64,000 bases of DNA, taken from Pseudomonadota bacterium (lineage in GTDB: Bacteria > Pseudomonadota > Gammaproteobacteria > Xanthomonadales > Rhodanobacteraceae). The stretch covers positions 1 through 64,000 of the forward strand of contig JAKAEJ010000001.1 of NCBI GenBank assembly GCA_021818335.1, written 5' to 3'. Below, in pieces: positions 21,155 to 30,140 of this stretch. The position numbers were made by a program, and so were the translations under genes. The notes beneath the pieces were generated by a model that had not been told where the DNA came from, did no database searches, and saw only the letters and a list, made by a program, of their open reading frames with translations. The first letter of the stretch is position 1; every line of letters starts with the position of its first letter.

Positions 21155-21625
21155 ATGAACGATGTCCTGCGACTTCGCGACACTGGATTCGACGCTCCTC
21201 GATCCCTGCTGGCACGGTACGGCATCAGGTTCACCAAGGTCGCCTCCGGCCAGGCGATACCAGGCAGCTACTGGGGTGACTGCGAGGCGGGAGTCATCGG
21301 CGCCCGCGTCTACGCGCGCGATGACACGCCCGTGCACTCGCTACTGCACGAGGCCTGCCACCTGATCGTGCTGCCGCCCGAGAAGCGGGTACAGGTTCAT
21401 ACGAACGCCACCGACTCCATCGAGGAGGAGGATGCGACGTGCTACCTCCAGATCGTGCTGTCCAACGAACTACCTGGCGTGGGGACCGCCCGCATGCAGG
21501 CCGACATGGATGCGTGGGGCTACAGCTTCCGCCTCGGGAGCGCGAGGGCATGGTTCGAGCAAGACGCATCTGAAGCGCGGTTACTCCTCGAGCAGCGCGG
21601 CCTGCTGCCGGCCAAGGCCGGCTGA
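21155..21625 (+). CDS. Unrecognised protein with an HEACH zinc-site motif
   Basis: A 156-aa soluble protein between minE and ribB. Its central [16 protein letters not shown] has the HExxH spacing of zincin metallopeptidases. It is followed by an acidic stretch ([16 protein letters not shown]) that could supply a third ligand, as in IrrE/ImmA-type proteins. It has no signal peptide or membrane segment. I do not recognise the family with certainty; a small cytosolic zinc hydrolase is the most I can infer. The start has no good ribosome-binding site, and 142 bp separate it from minE. Confidence 0.72.
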   Translation: MNDVLRLRDTGFDAPRSLLARYGIRFTKVASGQAIPGSYWGDCEAGVIGARVYARDDTPVHSLLHEACHLIVLPPEKRVQVHTNATDSIEEEDATCYLQIVLSNELPGVGTARMQADMDAWGYSFRLGSARAWFEQDASEARLLLEQRGLLPAKAG

Positions 21626-21671
21626 TCGCGGTGCATCTAGAATCGACAACCCATCACAAGGCGCGAGCGAC

Positions 21672-22769
21672 ATGGCCTTTGACAGCATCCCGGAAATCCT
21701 CGAAGACATCCGTGCGGGCCGCATGGTGATCATGGTCGATGACGAGGACCGCGAAAACGAAGGCGATCTGATCATGGCCGCGGGCAAGGTTAGGCCCGAG
21801 GACATCAACTTCATGGCTCGCGAGGGGCGCGGCCTCATCTGTCTGGCACTGACGGAGCAACGCTGCCGGCGCCTGAATCTTCGACCCATGGTCAGCGACA
21901 ACACGTCACCTCACCACACGAATTTCACCGTCTCGATCGAGGCCGCGGAGGGCGTCACGACAGGGATCTCGGCATATGACCGTGCGCATACGGTACGAGT
22001 TGCCGTGGCGGAGAGCACGCAGCCGACCGATCTTGCGCAGCCGGGTCACGTCTTTCCCCTCATGGCACAACCGGGCGGCGTGCTCACCCGTGCCGGCCAC
22101 ACCGAAGCGGCCAGTGACCTGGCAGGCCTCGCTGGCCTAGAGCCTGCAGGCGTGTTGGTTGAGATCCTGAACCCCGACGGCAGCATGGCGCGACGGCCTC
22201 AACTGGAGGTCTTTGCAAAGCTGCATGGCCTGCGCATCGGCACGATCGCGGACCTGATCCGTTACCGTCTCGGCACGGAAAAGACCATCGAACGAGCCTA
22301 TGAGATGCCGGTGCAGACGGAGGTAGGCCCATTCCATCTGGTCGCCTATCGCGATCTGCTGCGTCGCGGCCTGCATTTTGCCCTGGTGCGGGGCGACGTG
22401 TCCGGGGATCGGCCCGTGCTCGTCAGGGTGCATGCGCGAAATACGCTATCTGACGTGCTTCACCTCGTTCGCGAAGACCTTGGGTTGACGCTGACCGCGG
22501 CGCTACGCCAAATCGCCGACGAGAATCGCGGCGTCGTCGTTGTACTTGCCGGTGACGAGGGTACCGACGCCCTGCTGCAGCGCCTGCAGGGTCCAGTGGC
22601 CCAGGAGAGCAGTCGCCAGGCCGTGCACCAGGAGTGGCGCCAGTTGGGTCAAGGCGCGCAGATACTGGCAGATCTTGGTGTTCGACAGCTCCGCGTGCTG
22701 GGCACCCCACGCAAGCTGGTGGGCTTGGCTGGGTTTGGTCTCGAGGTCGTCGAGTACACCAATGCCTGA
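21672..22769 (+). CDS. ribB: 3,4-dihydroxy-2-butanone 4-phosphate synthase with degenerate GTP cyclohydrolase II domain
   Basis: The N-terminal domain (about residues 1-200) makes the four-carbon precursor of riboflavin from ribulose 5-phosphate: [20 protein letters not shown] and [12 protein letters not shown] are intact. The C-terminal domain has the GTP cyclohydrolase II layout ([28 protein letters not shown]) but lacks the zinc-binding cysteines of GDxxGSxRCDC and the YLRQEGRGIGL block, so it should not hydrolyse GTP. Similar inactive fusions are known in proteobacteria. I start at the ATG at 21672 (365 aa), because the track ORF begins inside the previous gene. Confidence 0.92.
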   Translation: MAFDSIPEILEDIRAGRMVIMVDDEDRENEGDLIMAAGKVRPEDINFMAREGRGLICLALTEQRCRRLNLRPMVSDNTSPHHTNFTVSIEAAEGVTTGISAYDRAHTVRVAVAESTQPTDLAQPGHVFPLMAQPGGVLTRAGHTEAASDLAGLAGLEPAGVLVEILNPDGSMARRPQLEVFAKLHGLRIGTIADLIRYRLGTEKTIERAYEMPVQTEVGPFHLVAYRDLLRRGLHFALVRGDVSGDRPVLVRVHARNTLSDVLHLVREDLGLTLTAALRQIADENRGVVVVLAGDEGTDALLQRLQGPVAQESSRQAVHQEWRQLGQGAQILADLGVRQLRVLGTPRKLVGLAGFGLEVVEYTNA

Positions 22770-22924
22770 CCAGCGCGTTTGAGCAGGCCATCCCGACTGG
22801 ATCGATGGCAACTGCGTCGGCACTCCATTTGCCCGGCACTCCAAGACGGCTAAGGCTCCGCAATGGGCGTCACGCGGCCAGTGACCCGTGCATGGGGCCT
22901 GGCGCACCTGCCAGACCAGCGGGT

Positions 22925-24727
22925 TCAGCGCCCTCGCAGGAACAGGCGGTCGAGTTCGGCCAATGACAGCTGTACCCAGGTGGGCCTGCCGTGATTGCAC
23001 TGTCCGCTGCGCTCGGTCGCTTCCATCTCGCGCAACAGGGCATCCATTTCCGCAATCGTCAGGCGCCGCCCCGCACGAACGGAACCATGGCATGCAAGCG
23101 TGGCCAGCAACTCGTTCTCGATCTCCTCCAGGCGGCGCGAATTGCCATGGATGGCCAGTTCAGCCAGGACATCATGGGCAAGCTGCGCGGCGTCCGCCTC
23201 CGCCAACAGGGCCGGCACGCTGGTGACCCGAACCTGCTCAGGGCCTGCCCGAGACAACTCCAGCCCATAGCCAGCAAGTGCCTCCGCGTGATCTTCGGCA
23301 GCGGCGGCTTCAGTCACGCTGACAGCCAGCATCAGCGGGACCAATAATCGCTGCGCGCGCAATCCGGCAGCGGCTCGACCCGACTTAAGGTGTTCGTAGG
23401 TGATGCGCTCATGGGCCGCATGCATGTCTACCAAGACAAGGCCGCGGTCGTTCTCGGCAAGTACATACGCGCCCTTGAGCTGGGCCAGTGCATGCCCCAA
23501 CGGCGGCGCCACCCCGGTGACCCCCGCAGCGGCCGGCAATGGTTCGCGCTCCGCGGCGTCGTGTCGGGAATCAACCCGCACTGTGCCGGCGAGCCGCAAA
23601 GCAGCCTGGTAGCCTTCGGTCGCCTCGATCGCGCGGCGCGCCCCCGGTTCGATCGCAGGCTCCATGGAGCCCGCAAGACTGGCGCGCAACGCCTGCGCAT
23701 TGGCCCTGGCGAGCCCAAGTCCCTCACCTGCCCGGGCGCCTGCCAGCGCCTTGTGGAGTACGTGGAACAGCAGATCATGGACCAAGCGCTGGTCGCGAAA
23801 GCGAACCTCGCTCTTGGCCGGATGCACGTTGACATCGACGCCCGCGGGGTCCAGGTCAAGGAACAGGACATAGGCCGGATGCCGCCCATGGAAGAGCACG
23901 TCGCTGTAGGCTTGGCGAAGCGCGTGCGTAACCGCCCGGTCCCTGACCAAGCGGCGATTGACGTAAAAATACTGGCGATCGGCCTGCGCCCGCGCCGCTG
24001 ACGGCAGGCCGAGCCAACCGTACAGTCGCATGCCCGCGCCCTCATGTTCGACCTGCAGGCAGCTCGCGGCGAATTCTTCTCCCAACAGCATTGCAGCGCG
24101 CGCGAGATGCGCGTGTTCATCGTCCGCCGCACGCAGCGTGCGAACGGCGCGCCCATCGTGGGACAGCGTGAACCCGATGCCGGGATTCGCCAACGCGATC
24201 GCCTTCACCAACTCGTCGATATGACCAAACTCCGTGCGCTCGGCCTTCAGGAATTTCCGGCGCGCCGGCACGTCATGGAAAAGATCGCGAACTTCGACAC
24301 AGGTGCCTGGCGGATGCGCCGCGGGCATCGGCCCCTCGCAATGTCCGCCGCGGACGTCGATGCGCGCGGCTGTGTCCGCGCCCCTCGGCCGCGAAACGAG
24401 GGCGAAGCGCGAAACCGACGCAATTGAGGCCAATGCCTCGCCACGGAAGCCCATCGTGGCAACGCGCAACAGATCGTCAAAGCTAGAAATCTTGCTGGTG
24501 GCATGTGCTGCCACCGCCAAGGGCAGTTCGTCGGCGAGGATCCCGGCGCCATCGTCTCGCACGCGGAGCAGTCGCATGCCGCCCCCTTCGACGTCGATGT
24601 CGACGCGTCGCGCCCCGGCATCCAGGCTGTTTTCGACCAGCTCCTTGGCGACCGACGCCGGGCGTTCGACGACTTCGCCGGCGGCAATCTGGTTGATCAG
24701 GGTATTGGAAAGTACGCGGATGGACAT
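22925..24727 (-). CDS. mutL: DNA mismatch repair protein MutL
   Basis: Matchmaker ATPase coupling MutS to strand incision. The 600-aa protein has the GHKL ATPase motifs VENSLDAGA, RDDGAGI and FRGEALASIASV in the N-terminal half. The C-terminal half carries DMHAAHERITYE, matching the DQHAxxExxxxE endonuclease motif of MutL proteins from bacteria lacking MutH, and ends near CNHGRPT. I start at MSIRVLS (24727), because the track start overlaps amiC. It lies 40 bp downstream of amiC. Confidence 0.96.
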   Translation of the reverse strand: MSIRVLSNTLINQIAAGEVVERPASVAKELVENSLDAGARRVDIDVEGGGMRLLRVRDDGAGILADELPLAVAAHATSKISSFDDLLRVATMGFRGEALASIASVSRFALVSRPRGADTAARIDVRGGHCEGPMPAAHPPGTCVEVRDLFHDVPARRKFLKAERTEFGHIDELVKAIALANPGIGFTLSHDGRAVRTLRAADDEHAHLARAAMLLGEEFAASCLQVEHEGAGMRLYGWLGLPSAARAQADRQYFYVNRRLVRDRAVTHALRQAYSDVLFHGRHPAYVLFLDLDPAGVDVNVHPAKSEVRFRDQRLVHDLLFHVLHKALAGARAGEGLGLARANAQALRASLAGSMEPAIEPGARRAIEATEGYQAALRLAGTVRVDSRHDAAEREPLPAAAGVTGVAPPLGHALAQLKGAYVLAENDRGLVLVDMHAAHERITYEHLKSGRAAAGLRAQRLLVPLMLAVSVTEAAAAEDHAEALAGYGLELSRAGPEQVRVTSVPALLAEADAAQLAHDVLAELAIHGNSRRLEEIENELLATLACHGSVRAGRRLTIAEMDALLREMEATERSGQCNHGRPTWVQLSLAELDRLFLRGR

Positions 24728-24767
24728 GCTGCACTCGCGGCTGTTGCCGGAAGCATAGCCGCCCGCG

Positions 24768-26054
24768 TCACTGCACGGGGTCACCGTCGAGGATGGCAAG
24801 CGCACGCGCGCCAGGTCCTTTCAGACGATCCCGGCGCTGCTCCGTCTCAGCGGTTCGCATGCGCTTGGCGGCCTGGTAGGCAAACCAGGTACCGGGTGGC
24901 GGTGTAGACATGAAGAAGCGCTTCACACCCACGAGGATCGACGAGGCCAGCCGATCCTGGAATTTCGGGTTCGCCAACCGCAAGGCATCCCGACGATCGG
25001 TGACGAACGCTGTCTCAATCAGCATCGACGGTACGTCGGGTGCGCGCAGAACCACGAAATTGGCATGTTCAACACCGGCGCGGTAAAGCGGCTCGATCCG
25101 CCCGATGGACTGGAGCACGTCACTCGCGGCGCGACGGCTTGCATCCATCGTGACGCCCTGCGATAGGCTCAGGAGCACGGAAGCCAGCGACGACTGCTGG
25201 TCATGAAGATTGACACCGCCAACCAGCTTGAACGAGTCGTTTTCGCTCTGCGCGAGGAGCTTCGCCGCAGTGCTGCTGGCGCCCTTGGTGGACAGGATCC
25301 AAACGGATCCGCCACGCGTGTTGCAGTCGTCCGGGCAGGCGTTGGCGTGAATCGATATGAACATGTCGGCCTTGGCATTCCGAGCGATCTCTCGACGCTG
25401 ATCCAGCGTGACGTAATAGTCCCCGGTACGCGTCAAGACGGCCTTCATTCCCGGCTGCGCGTCGACCATCCGGGCGAGGTCCTTGGCGACGGCGAGCGTG
25501 ACGTTCTTCTCTTCGATCCCGTCGTAGCCAATGGCACCGGTGTCATGGCCGCCGTGGCCCGGATCAATGACAACGACGACCTTGCGTCCACCTTCGGGCA
25601 TTTGCGCCAGCTCGGGCGCCTGCACCGCGCTGACCTTGCCGTCAGGCGTCAGTTCCAGAACCAACTGGTAGCCCGGGGAATCGGTTGTCGGCGGCAACAG
25701 GAAGCTGCGTGGACGAACCGCGTTGTCCATGTCGAACACCAGGCGCACGCCCTCGTCGGGCCGAGCGCCCGTGCGTATATCCTCGACCAGGCCGACACCT
25801 TTCGGCGCTTCGAAGCCTGGAGCAAGGCGGCTCTTCCGCAGGTCGAGCACGACACGGTCCGGCCCCTGCAACTGAAACAGCTTGTAATCAACGCGTCCGT
25901 CCAGGAGGAGGACCGCACGCGTGCGATTCGCAGTGGGGGCCGACAGGTGCATCGCATGGATCACCACCGGGCTTGCGGCGCAAACAGGCGTCCATGCCAG
26001 CGCCGTGAACACGGCCAGCACGAACACCGCAGCAATCGCCGGAATGGTCCGCAT
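24768..26054 (-). CDS. amiC: N-acetylmuramoyl-L-alanine amidase (AmiC type)
   Basis: Periplasmic zinc amidase that cuts the stem peptide from MurNAc and splits daughter cells during division. The 428-aa precursor has a signal peptide (residues 1-27), an AMIN domain (residues 30-130) for septal targeting, and an Amidase_3 domain with zinc and catalytic residues in DPGHGGHDTGA, EEKN, SIHANA and LIETAF. The tsaE-amiC-mutL order is conserved in gammaproteobacteria. An AT-rich stretch upstream (26,090-26,150) may hold its promoter. Confidence 0.95.
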   Translation of the reverse strand: MRTIPAIAAVFVLAVFTALAWTPVCAASPVVIHAMHLSAPTANRTRAVLLLDGRVDYKLFQLQGPDRVVLDLRKSRLAPGFEAPKGVGLVEDIRTGARPDEGVRLVFDMDNAVRPRSFLLPPTTDSPGYQLVLELTPDGKVSAVQAPELAQMPEGGRKVVVVIDPGHGGHDTGAIGYDGIEEKNVTLAVAKDLARMVDAQPGMKAVLTRTGDYYVTLDQRREIARNAKADMFISIHANACPDDCNTRGGSVWILSTKGASSTAAKLLAQSENDSFKLVGGVNLHDQQSSLASVLLSLSQGVTMDASRRAASDVLQSIGRIEPLYRAGVEHANFVVLRAPDVPSMLIETAFVTDRRDALRLANPKFQDRLASSILVGVKRFFMSTPPPGTWFAYQAAKRMRTAETEQRRDRLKGPGARALAILDGDPVQ

Positions 26055-26226
26055 GCGCCGGATTCAACTGCAAGGCGGCGTGATTTGCAAGCATTTTCCC
26101 TTTCTAATCCGATACCTGTGTAAATATCGTCACAATTAGCTTGAAATCATGTAATCCTCGCCGTGTGCGCCCCACGCGTCACCGTCGCGCCCATGCGTCC
26201 GACTGATCCCCCCCCCTCCCGCGCCG

Positions 26227-26754
26227 TCAGGCTCTCGGCGCCGCATCCGCGCACGTCCCCATCGGGCGCTCGCCGGCTGGATCCATCGCCGCCAACTGAT
26301 GCAACCAGGCATGGGCCCGCGCACTGAGCGGCAGGATGCGCGCATGCCGACCGTCGGCCTCAGGGGCCTGGGAGAAGTGAATCTCGAGGTCCGCTGGCGG
26401 GAGCGCGGGCCCGCCGCGCTCGGGCCACTCCACGAGTACTACGGCGCCGGGCGCCCACAGTGCATCGAGTCCCAGATAATCCATCTCGTCGGCATCCGCA
26501 ATGCGGTAGAGATCGAGATGCCATGCGTCGTTACCGGACGGGAGGGGATAATGCTCGACGAGGCTGTACGTCGGGCTCTTGATTCGCTCCTTGACGCCCA
26601 GCGCACGCAACAAGCTCCGCGCGAACGTCGTCTTGCCAGCGCCCAGGTCGCCGCGAAGCCAGACAATGCCGCCTGCAGCCACGACGGCGGCAAGTTGGCA
26701 TGCAAGCGCATGCGTCGCGTCGACATCGGGCAACTCGCGTTGGAGCTCACCCAT
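26227..26754 (-). CDS. tsaE: tRNA threonylcarbamoyladenosine biosynthesis ATPase TsaE
   Basis: ATPase partner of TsaBD in making t6A37 on ANN-decoding tRNAs. The 175-aa protein has the P-loop LRGDLGAGKTT, then KSPTYSLVEHY and HLDLYRIADADEM, all diagnostic. It is slightly longer than E. coli TsaE (153 aa) through a C-terminal extension. It starts 2 bp after the nnr stop, so the two are cotranscribed, as in E. coli. Confidence 0.95.
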   Translation of the reverse strand: MGELQRELPDVDATHALACQLAAVVAAGGIVWLRGDLGAGKTTFARSLLRALGVKERIKSPTYSLVEHYPLPSGNDAWHLDLYRIADADEMDYLGLDALWAPGAVVLVEWPERGGPALPPADLEIHFSQAPEADGRHARILPLSARAHAWLHQLAAMDPAGERPMGTCADAAPRA

Positions 26755-26756
26755 CC

Positions 26757-28262
26757 TCAGACCGTCCGATTGACGAGCATGCGCACATGGGGAAGCAGGT
26801 CGCTCGCGATCATGCCCCGCTCTCCGCCCGCCTGTGCGGCCCTGTCACCCGCCCGCGCATGAAGGCTGACGCCCAGCCTGGCAGCATCCCACGCCGCGAG
26901 GCCCTGCGCACGCAATGCGGCAATCATGCCAGTGAGCACGTCACCCGTGCCGCCGCTGGCCATCCCGGGATTGCCCTCGGAGCAAACCTCGATGCGACCG
27001 GATCCGCAGGCAACCAGCGTGCCGGCACCCTTCAACACCACCACTGCGCCGGTATGCTTCGCCAAGTCAACCGCAGCGGCGAACCGATTGGCTTCGATGG
27101 TCTCCGTCGTGCATCCAAGGAGCCGTGCGGCCTCACCGGGATGCGGTGTGATCACGCATTCAGGCGGCAGCGTCCGGGGTACCCGCGCCAGCAAGTTCAA
27201 TGCATCGGCATCCAGCACGAGAGGCTTGCCTGCTGCGAGCGCCGCATCCAGCAGGCCCGCGGACCAGGCAAGTTGCCCTAGGCCCGGACCCACTGCGAGC
27301 ACGCTCGCGCGCGCGAGCGGGACCACAAGCCCGGACGCGTCACCCACACAGTGCACCATCAACTCCGGGCGATGTGCCATGGCCGCCGGCAAACCGGCCG
27401 GTGCGATGGCCAAGCTGACCAAGCCGGCTCCAGTGCGCAAGGCAGCCTCCCCCGCCAACCAGGCAGCGCCCGAAAAGCCGGTGCTTCCGCCAATCACGAG
27501 GACGTGGCCGAAGCTGCCTTTGTGCGCGTCGCGCGCGCGCATCGCCATGGGCGGCGGAGCCAGAAGCACGATCTCCGTATGGGGCATCATGTCCGGGGGA
27601 ATCGCTAGGCCATCGAGAAGCAGCTCACCGCAGCAAGCCCTAGCGCGACCCGTGAACAATCCCTGTTTCCAGGCCACGAAACTCAATGTGACCGTGGCCC
27701 GCACGACAGCGCCCTGCGCACCGCCGGTATCGGCATCAAGGCCTGATGGGACGTCCAGCGACAGCACTGGCGCGGCCAGACCGTTCAGTGCCTTGATCCA
27801 CTGCGCAGCCAGACCACCGGGCGCGCGTGCCAGGCCGATTCCGAAGAGCGCATCGACATAAAGATCCGCCACTGGCAACGACGCGGTCGCCTCGACCCAA
27901 TCGACTCCTGCGCGCCGCGCCTGTTCCCGAGCCTGATTGGCGGCGTCGCTGCGATCGCCACCCGTCACTTCGGCAATGCTCACGCTGCGCCCGGCTTGCC
28001 GGGCGAGCGCGGCCAGCCAGAGCCCGTCGCCGCCGTTGTTTCCGGGCCCAGCCAGGACATGGATCCTTCGCGCCTCGGGCCAGCGTCGCTGGATCAGCTG
28101 CCATCCCGCATCCGCAGCGCGGCGCATCATTTGGACCGCGGGTATGCCGGCAGCGATCGCTGCGCGCTCGATCTCGCGCACTTGGTCGGCACGATAAAGC
28201 GCTATCCGGGAAGCGTTCTTCTGCACGGACTGATTATGATGGCCAAGTGGACAACACTGCAT
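26757..28262 (-). CDS. nnr: Bifunctional NAD(P)H-hydrate epimerase / ADP-dependent dehydratase
   Basis: Repairs hydrated NADH and NADPH. The N-terminal YjeF_N epimerase domain (residues 20-210) has LAGPGNNGGDG; the C-terminal dehydratase domain has VIGGSTGFSGAAWLAGEAAL and GNPGMASGGTGDVLTGM. At 501 aa it is close to E. coli Nnr (515). The ATG at 28262 would overlap the divergent queG start by 16 bp; an in-frame GTG at 28226 avoids this and gives 489 aa. Neither start has a clear ribosome-binding site. Confidence 0.95.
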   Translation of the reverse strand: MQCCPLGHHNQSVQKNASRIALYRADQVREIERAAIAAGIPAVQMMRRAADAGWQLIQRRWPEARRIHVLAGPGNNGGDGLWLAALARQAGRSVSIAEVTGGDRSDAANQAREQARRAGVDWVEATASLPVADLYVDALFGIGLARAPGGLAAQWIKALNGLAAPVLSLDVPSGLDADTGGAQGAVVRATVTLSFVAWKQGLFTGRARACCGELLLDGLAIPPDMMPHTEIVLLAPPPMAMRARDAHKGSFGHVLVIGGSTGFSGAAWLAGEAALRTGAGLVSLAIAPAGLPAAMAHRPELMVHCVGDASGLVVPLARASVLAVGPGLGQLAWSAGLLDAALAAGKPLVLDADALNLLARVPRTLPPECVITPHPGEAARLLGCTTETIEANRFAAAVDLAKHTGAVVVLKGAGTLVACGSGRIEVCSEGNPGMASGGTGDVLTGMIAALRAQGLAAWDAARLGVSLHARAGDRAAQAGGERGMIASDLLPHVRMLVNRTV

Positions 28263-29359
28263 CCGCTTGCGCGCCAGATTACGCTGCGCTGCGACACCGA
28301 ATTGACGGGTGGGCGCGGGAGCTGGGCTTCAGCGCGACCGGGGTGGCCGGTCTGGAATTGGCGGAAGATTCGGCACACCTTGCAGCATGGCTGGCGCAAG
28401 GCCGCCATGGAAGCATGGATTACATGGCTCGCCACGGAGTCCTGCGATCCGATCCCGCATCGCTCCATCCGGGGACGCTGAGGGTCATCTCGGTGAGGAT
28501 GGATTACTGGCCGAACGAGGCCGCGCCTGCGTGGGAGACGCTTGGCGACACTACACGTGCCTACATCGCCCGCTACGCGTTGGGTCGGGACTACCACGGC
28601 CTGATGCGCAAACGGATACGCAAGCTGGCGGACCGCATCGCCTCTGAAGTCGGACCATTCAACTGTCGCGCGTTCGTCGACTCAGCGCCCGTGCTGGAGA
28701 AGGCGCTGGGGCGCAATGCTGGGCTTGGCTGGATTGGCAAGAACACGCTGCTGCTGTCGCGCACGGCGGGCTCCTATTTTTTCCTGGGCGAATTGTTCAC
28801 CGATCTACCCCTGCCGTTGGACGGCCAGCCGGACGACCACTGCGGCAGTTGCGTTCGCTGCATGGCCATCTGCCCTACGCGCGCCATCACGGCGCCCCGG
28901 CAATTGGACGCACGGCGCTGCATCGCATATCTGACCATCGAGCACAGAGGCTCGATCCCAGAGGAACTACGACCGCTCATGGGCAATCGTATTTTCGGCT
29001 GCGACGACTGCCAGCTCGTCTGCCCGTGGAATCGTTACGCAAAAGCGAGCAAGGTTCCCGATTTTGCTCCCCGCCATGGATTGGACACGATGCTGCTGGT
29101 CGACTTGATGGCGTGGGACGAGTCGACATGGAGCGCGCGCACCGAAGGCATGGCGTTGCGCCGGACAGGCTACCCGGGTTGGCTGCGGAATGTCGCCATT
29201 GCATTGGGCAACGCACCGCAAGACAGCGCGGCCCTCGCTGCACTGGCCGCGCGCGCGCAACACGACAATCCAATGGTGCGCGAGCATGTGGCATGGGCAC
29301 TCGGCAGGCAAACGCGAGGAGGCAATCCGCCCGCCAAATCCATCACAGCGCCCAGCTGA
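28247..29359 (+). CDS. queG: Epoxyqueuosine reductase
   Basis: Cobalamin- and iron-sulfur-dependent enzyme for the last step of queuosine formation in tRNA. The 370-aa product has the DUF1730 domain (LGFSATGVAGLEL), two ferredoxin-like clusters (CGSCVRCMAICP and GCDDCQLVCPWNR) and a C-terminal HEAT-like region. I propose a GTG start at 28247 because the upstream frame (the track starts at 27827) runs through nnr on the other strand. No ribosome-binding site is visible, so the message may be leaderless or nearly so. Confidence 0.94.
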   Translation: MDNTASACAPDYAALRHRIDGWARELGFSATGVAGLELAEDSAHLAAWLAQGRHGSMDYMARHGVLRSDPASLHPGTLRVISVRMDYWPNEAAPAWETLGDTTRAYIARYALGRDYHGLMRKRIRKLADRIASEVGPFNCRAFVDSAPVLEKALGRNAGLGWIGKNTLLLSRTAGSYFFLGELFTDLPLPLDGQPDDHCGSCVRCMAICPTRAITAPRQLDARRCIAYLTIEHRGSIPEELRPLMGNRIFGCDDCQLVCPWNRYAKASKVPDFAPRHGLDTMLLVDLMAWDESTWSARTEGMALRRTGYPGWLRNVAIALGNAPQDSAALAALAARAQHDNPMVREHVAWALGRQTRGGNPPAKSITAPS

Positions 29360-29374
29360 CGATCGATTCCCGCA

Positions 29375-29836
29375 TTAGCCGAGGACGGAGTCGTCGGTAC
29401 CGCCAAGGGCTTGCAGGATCGGGCACTGCTCGGGCGCCCCATGACCAGGACAGGCATCGATCAGCTCGCGCAAACCACGCCGGATGCGATTGAGTTCACG
29501 AACCCGCCGGTCTAGATCCGCAAGCCGCTCAATTGCCCGCTGTCTCACGGCTTCCACGCCGCCTTCGCGGTCTTCAGACAGCGCCAGCAAATCCCGGATT
29601 TCGTCAAGGCGGAAGCCCAGTGCCTTGGCGCGACGGATAAAGCGCAGACGGACCACCACGCCACGGTCGTAGACGCGATAACCCGAGGCTCGGCGTCGCG
29701 GTGCGGGCAACAGGCCCTCGCGCTCGTAGAAACGGATGGTATCGATGGCGACGCCGCTGCCGCGCGCGACCGTACCGATGCTGAGGCTTCCCGTCGCGCC
29801 AGAGGCCGGATTGGTGCGCTTTCCACGCAGGTCCAT
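29375..29836 (-). CDS. MerR family metal-type transcriptional regulator
   Basis: A 153-aa regulator with the winged helix-turn-helix IGTVARGSGVAIDTIRFYERE, a dimerisation helix, and a C-terminal loop ACPGHGAPEQCP whose two cysteines are placed like those of CueR/ZntR metal loops. At the position of CueR Ser77 (Cys in divalent sensors) I align a Val, so the metal, or even a redox role, cannot be assigned. I start at MDLRGKR (29836) because the promoter lies just upstream of it; the track start would include that promoter. No efflux or metal gene is adjacent. Confidence 0.9.
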   Translation of the reverse strand: MDLRGKRTNPASGATGSLSIGTVARGSGVAIDTIRFYEREGLLPAPRRRASGYRVYDRGVVVRLRFIRRAKALGFRLDEIRDLLALSEDREGGVEAVRQRAIERLADLDRRVRELNRIRRGLRELIDACPGHGAPEQCPILQALGGTDDSVLG

Positions 29837-29843
29837 GGCCCTC

Positions 29844-29876
29844 ACCTTAAGCCCGGCATGGGCTTCACCGTCAAGC
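29844..29876 (-). promoter_or_regulatory. MerR-type promoter/operator of the MerR gene
   Basis: Read on the minus strand: -35 TTGACG, a 19-bp spacer and -10 TAAGGT. The spacer is longer than the usual 17 bp, which is the hallmark of MerR-controlled promoters. Centred between the boxes is the perfect dyad AAGCCC-atgcc-GGGCTT, the expected binding site. Only about 7 nt separate the -10 from the ATG, so the transcript is probably leaderless or nearly so. Confidence 0.8.
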
Positions 29877-30140
29877 CCACCCGGCCAAGGACATCTGCGC
29901 CATCTCACCGCATCCCGCCGAAATAGCAACGATGGCGCTCGATGCGACACTGGACGCTGTCATCATCCGGTCACCTTTCATTCAACATCGCGCCACGCTC
30001 GTGTTACAAGCTGTCACGGCCAGTAAGCGCGGCGCCGGGCGACGCAATGCCGGAACGCCTTGCAGGCTGGTCGTATGGCTGCCCTGTGCTCGGGCAGTCA
30101 GCGGAAGCTTCCCCCGCGGCATCGCCTTGGAGCCGGGTTC
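29877..30140. other. Intergenic region between MerR gene and glycosyltransferase
   Basis: About 260 bp beyond the MerR promoter with no gene that I can support. Short ORFs here (for example from 29932) have no family resemblance and lack ribosome-binding sites. It should contain the glycosyltransferase promoter, but I cannot pick one. Confidence 0.5.

Noticed and set aside
21626-21671. FMN riboswitch before ribB
   Set aside because: Only 46 bp are available and no conserved riboswitch sequence is visible.
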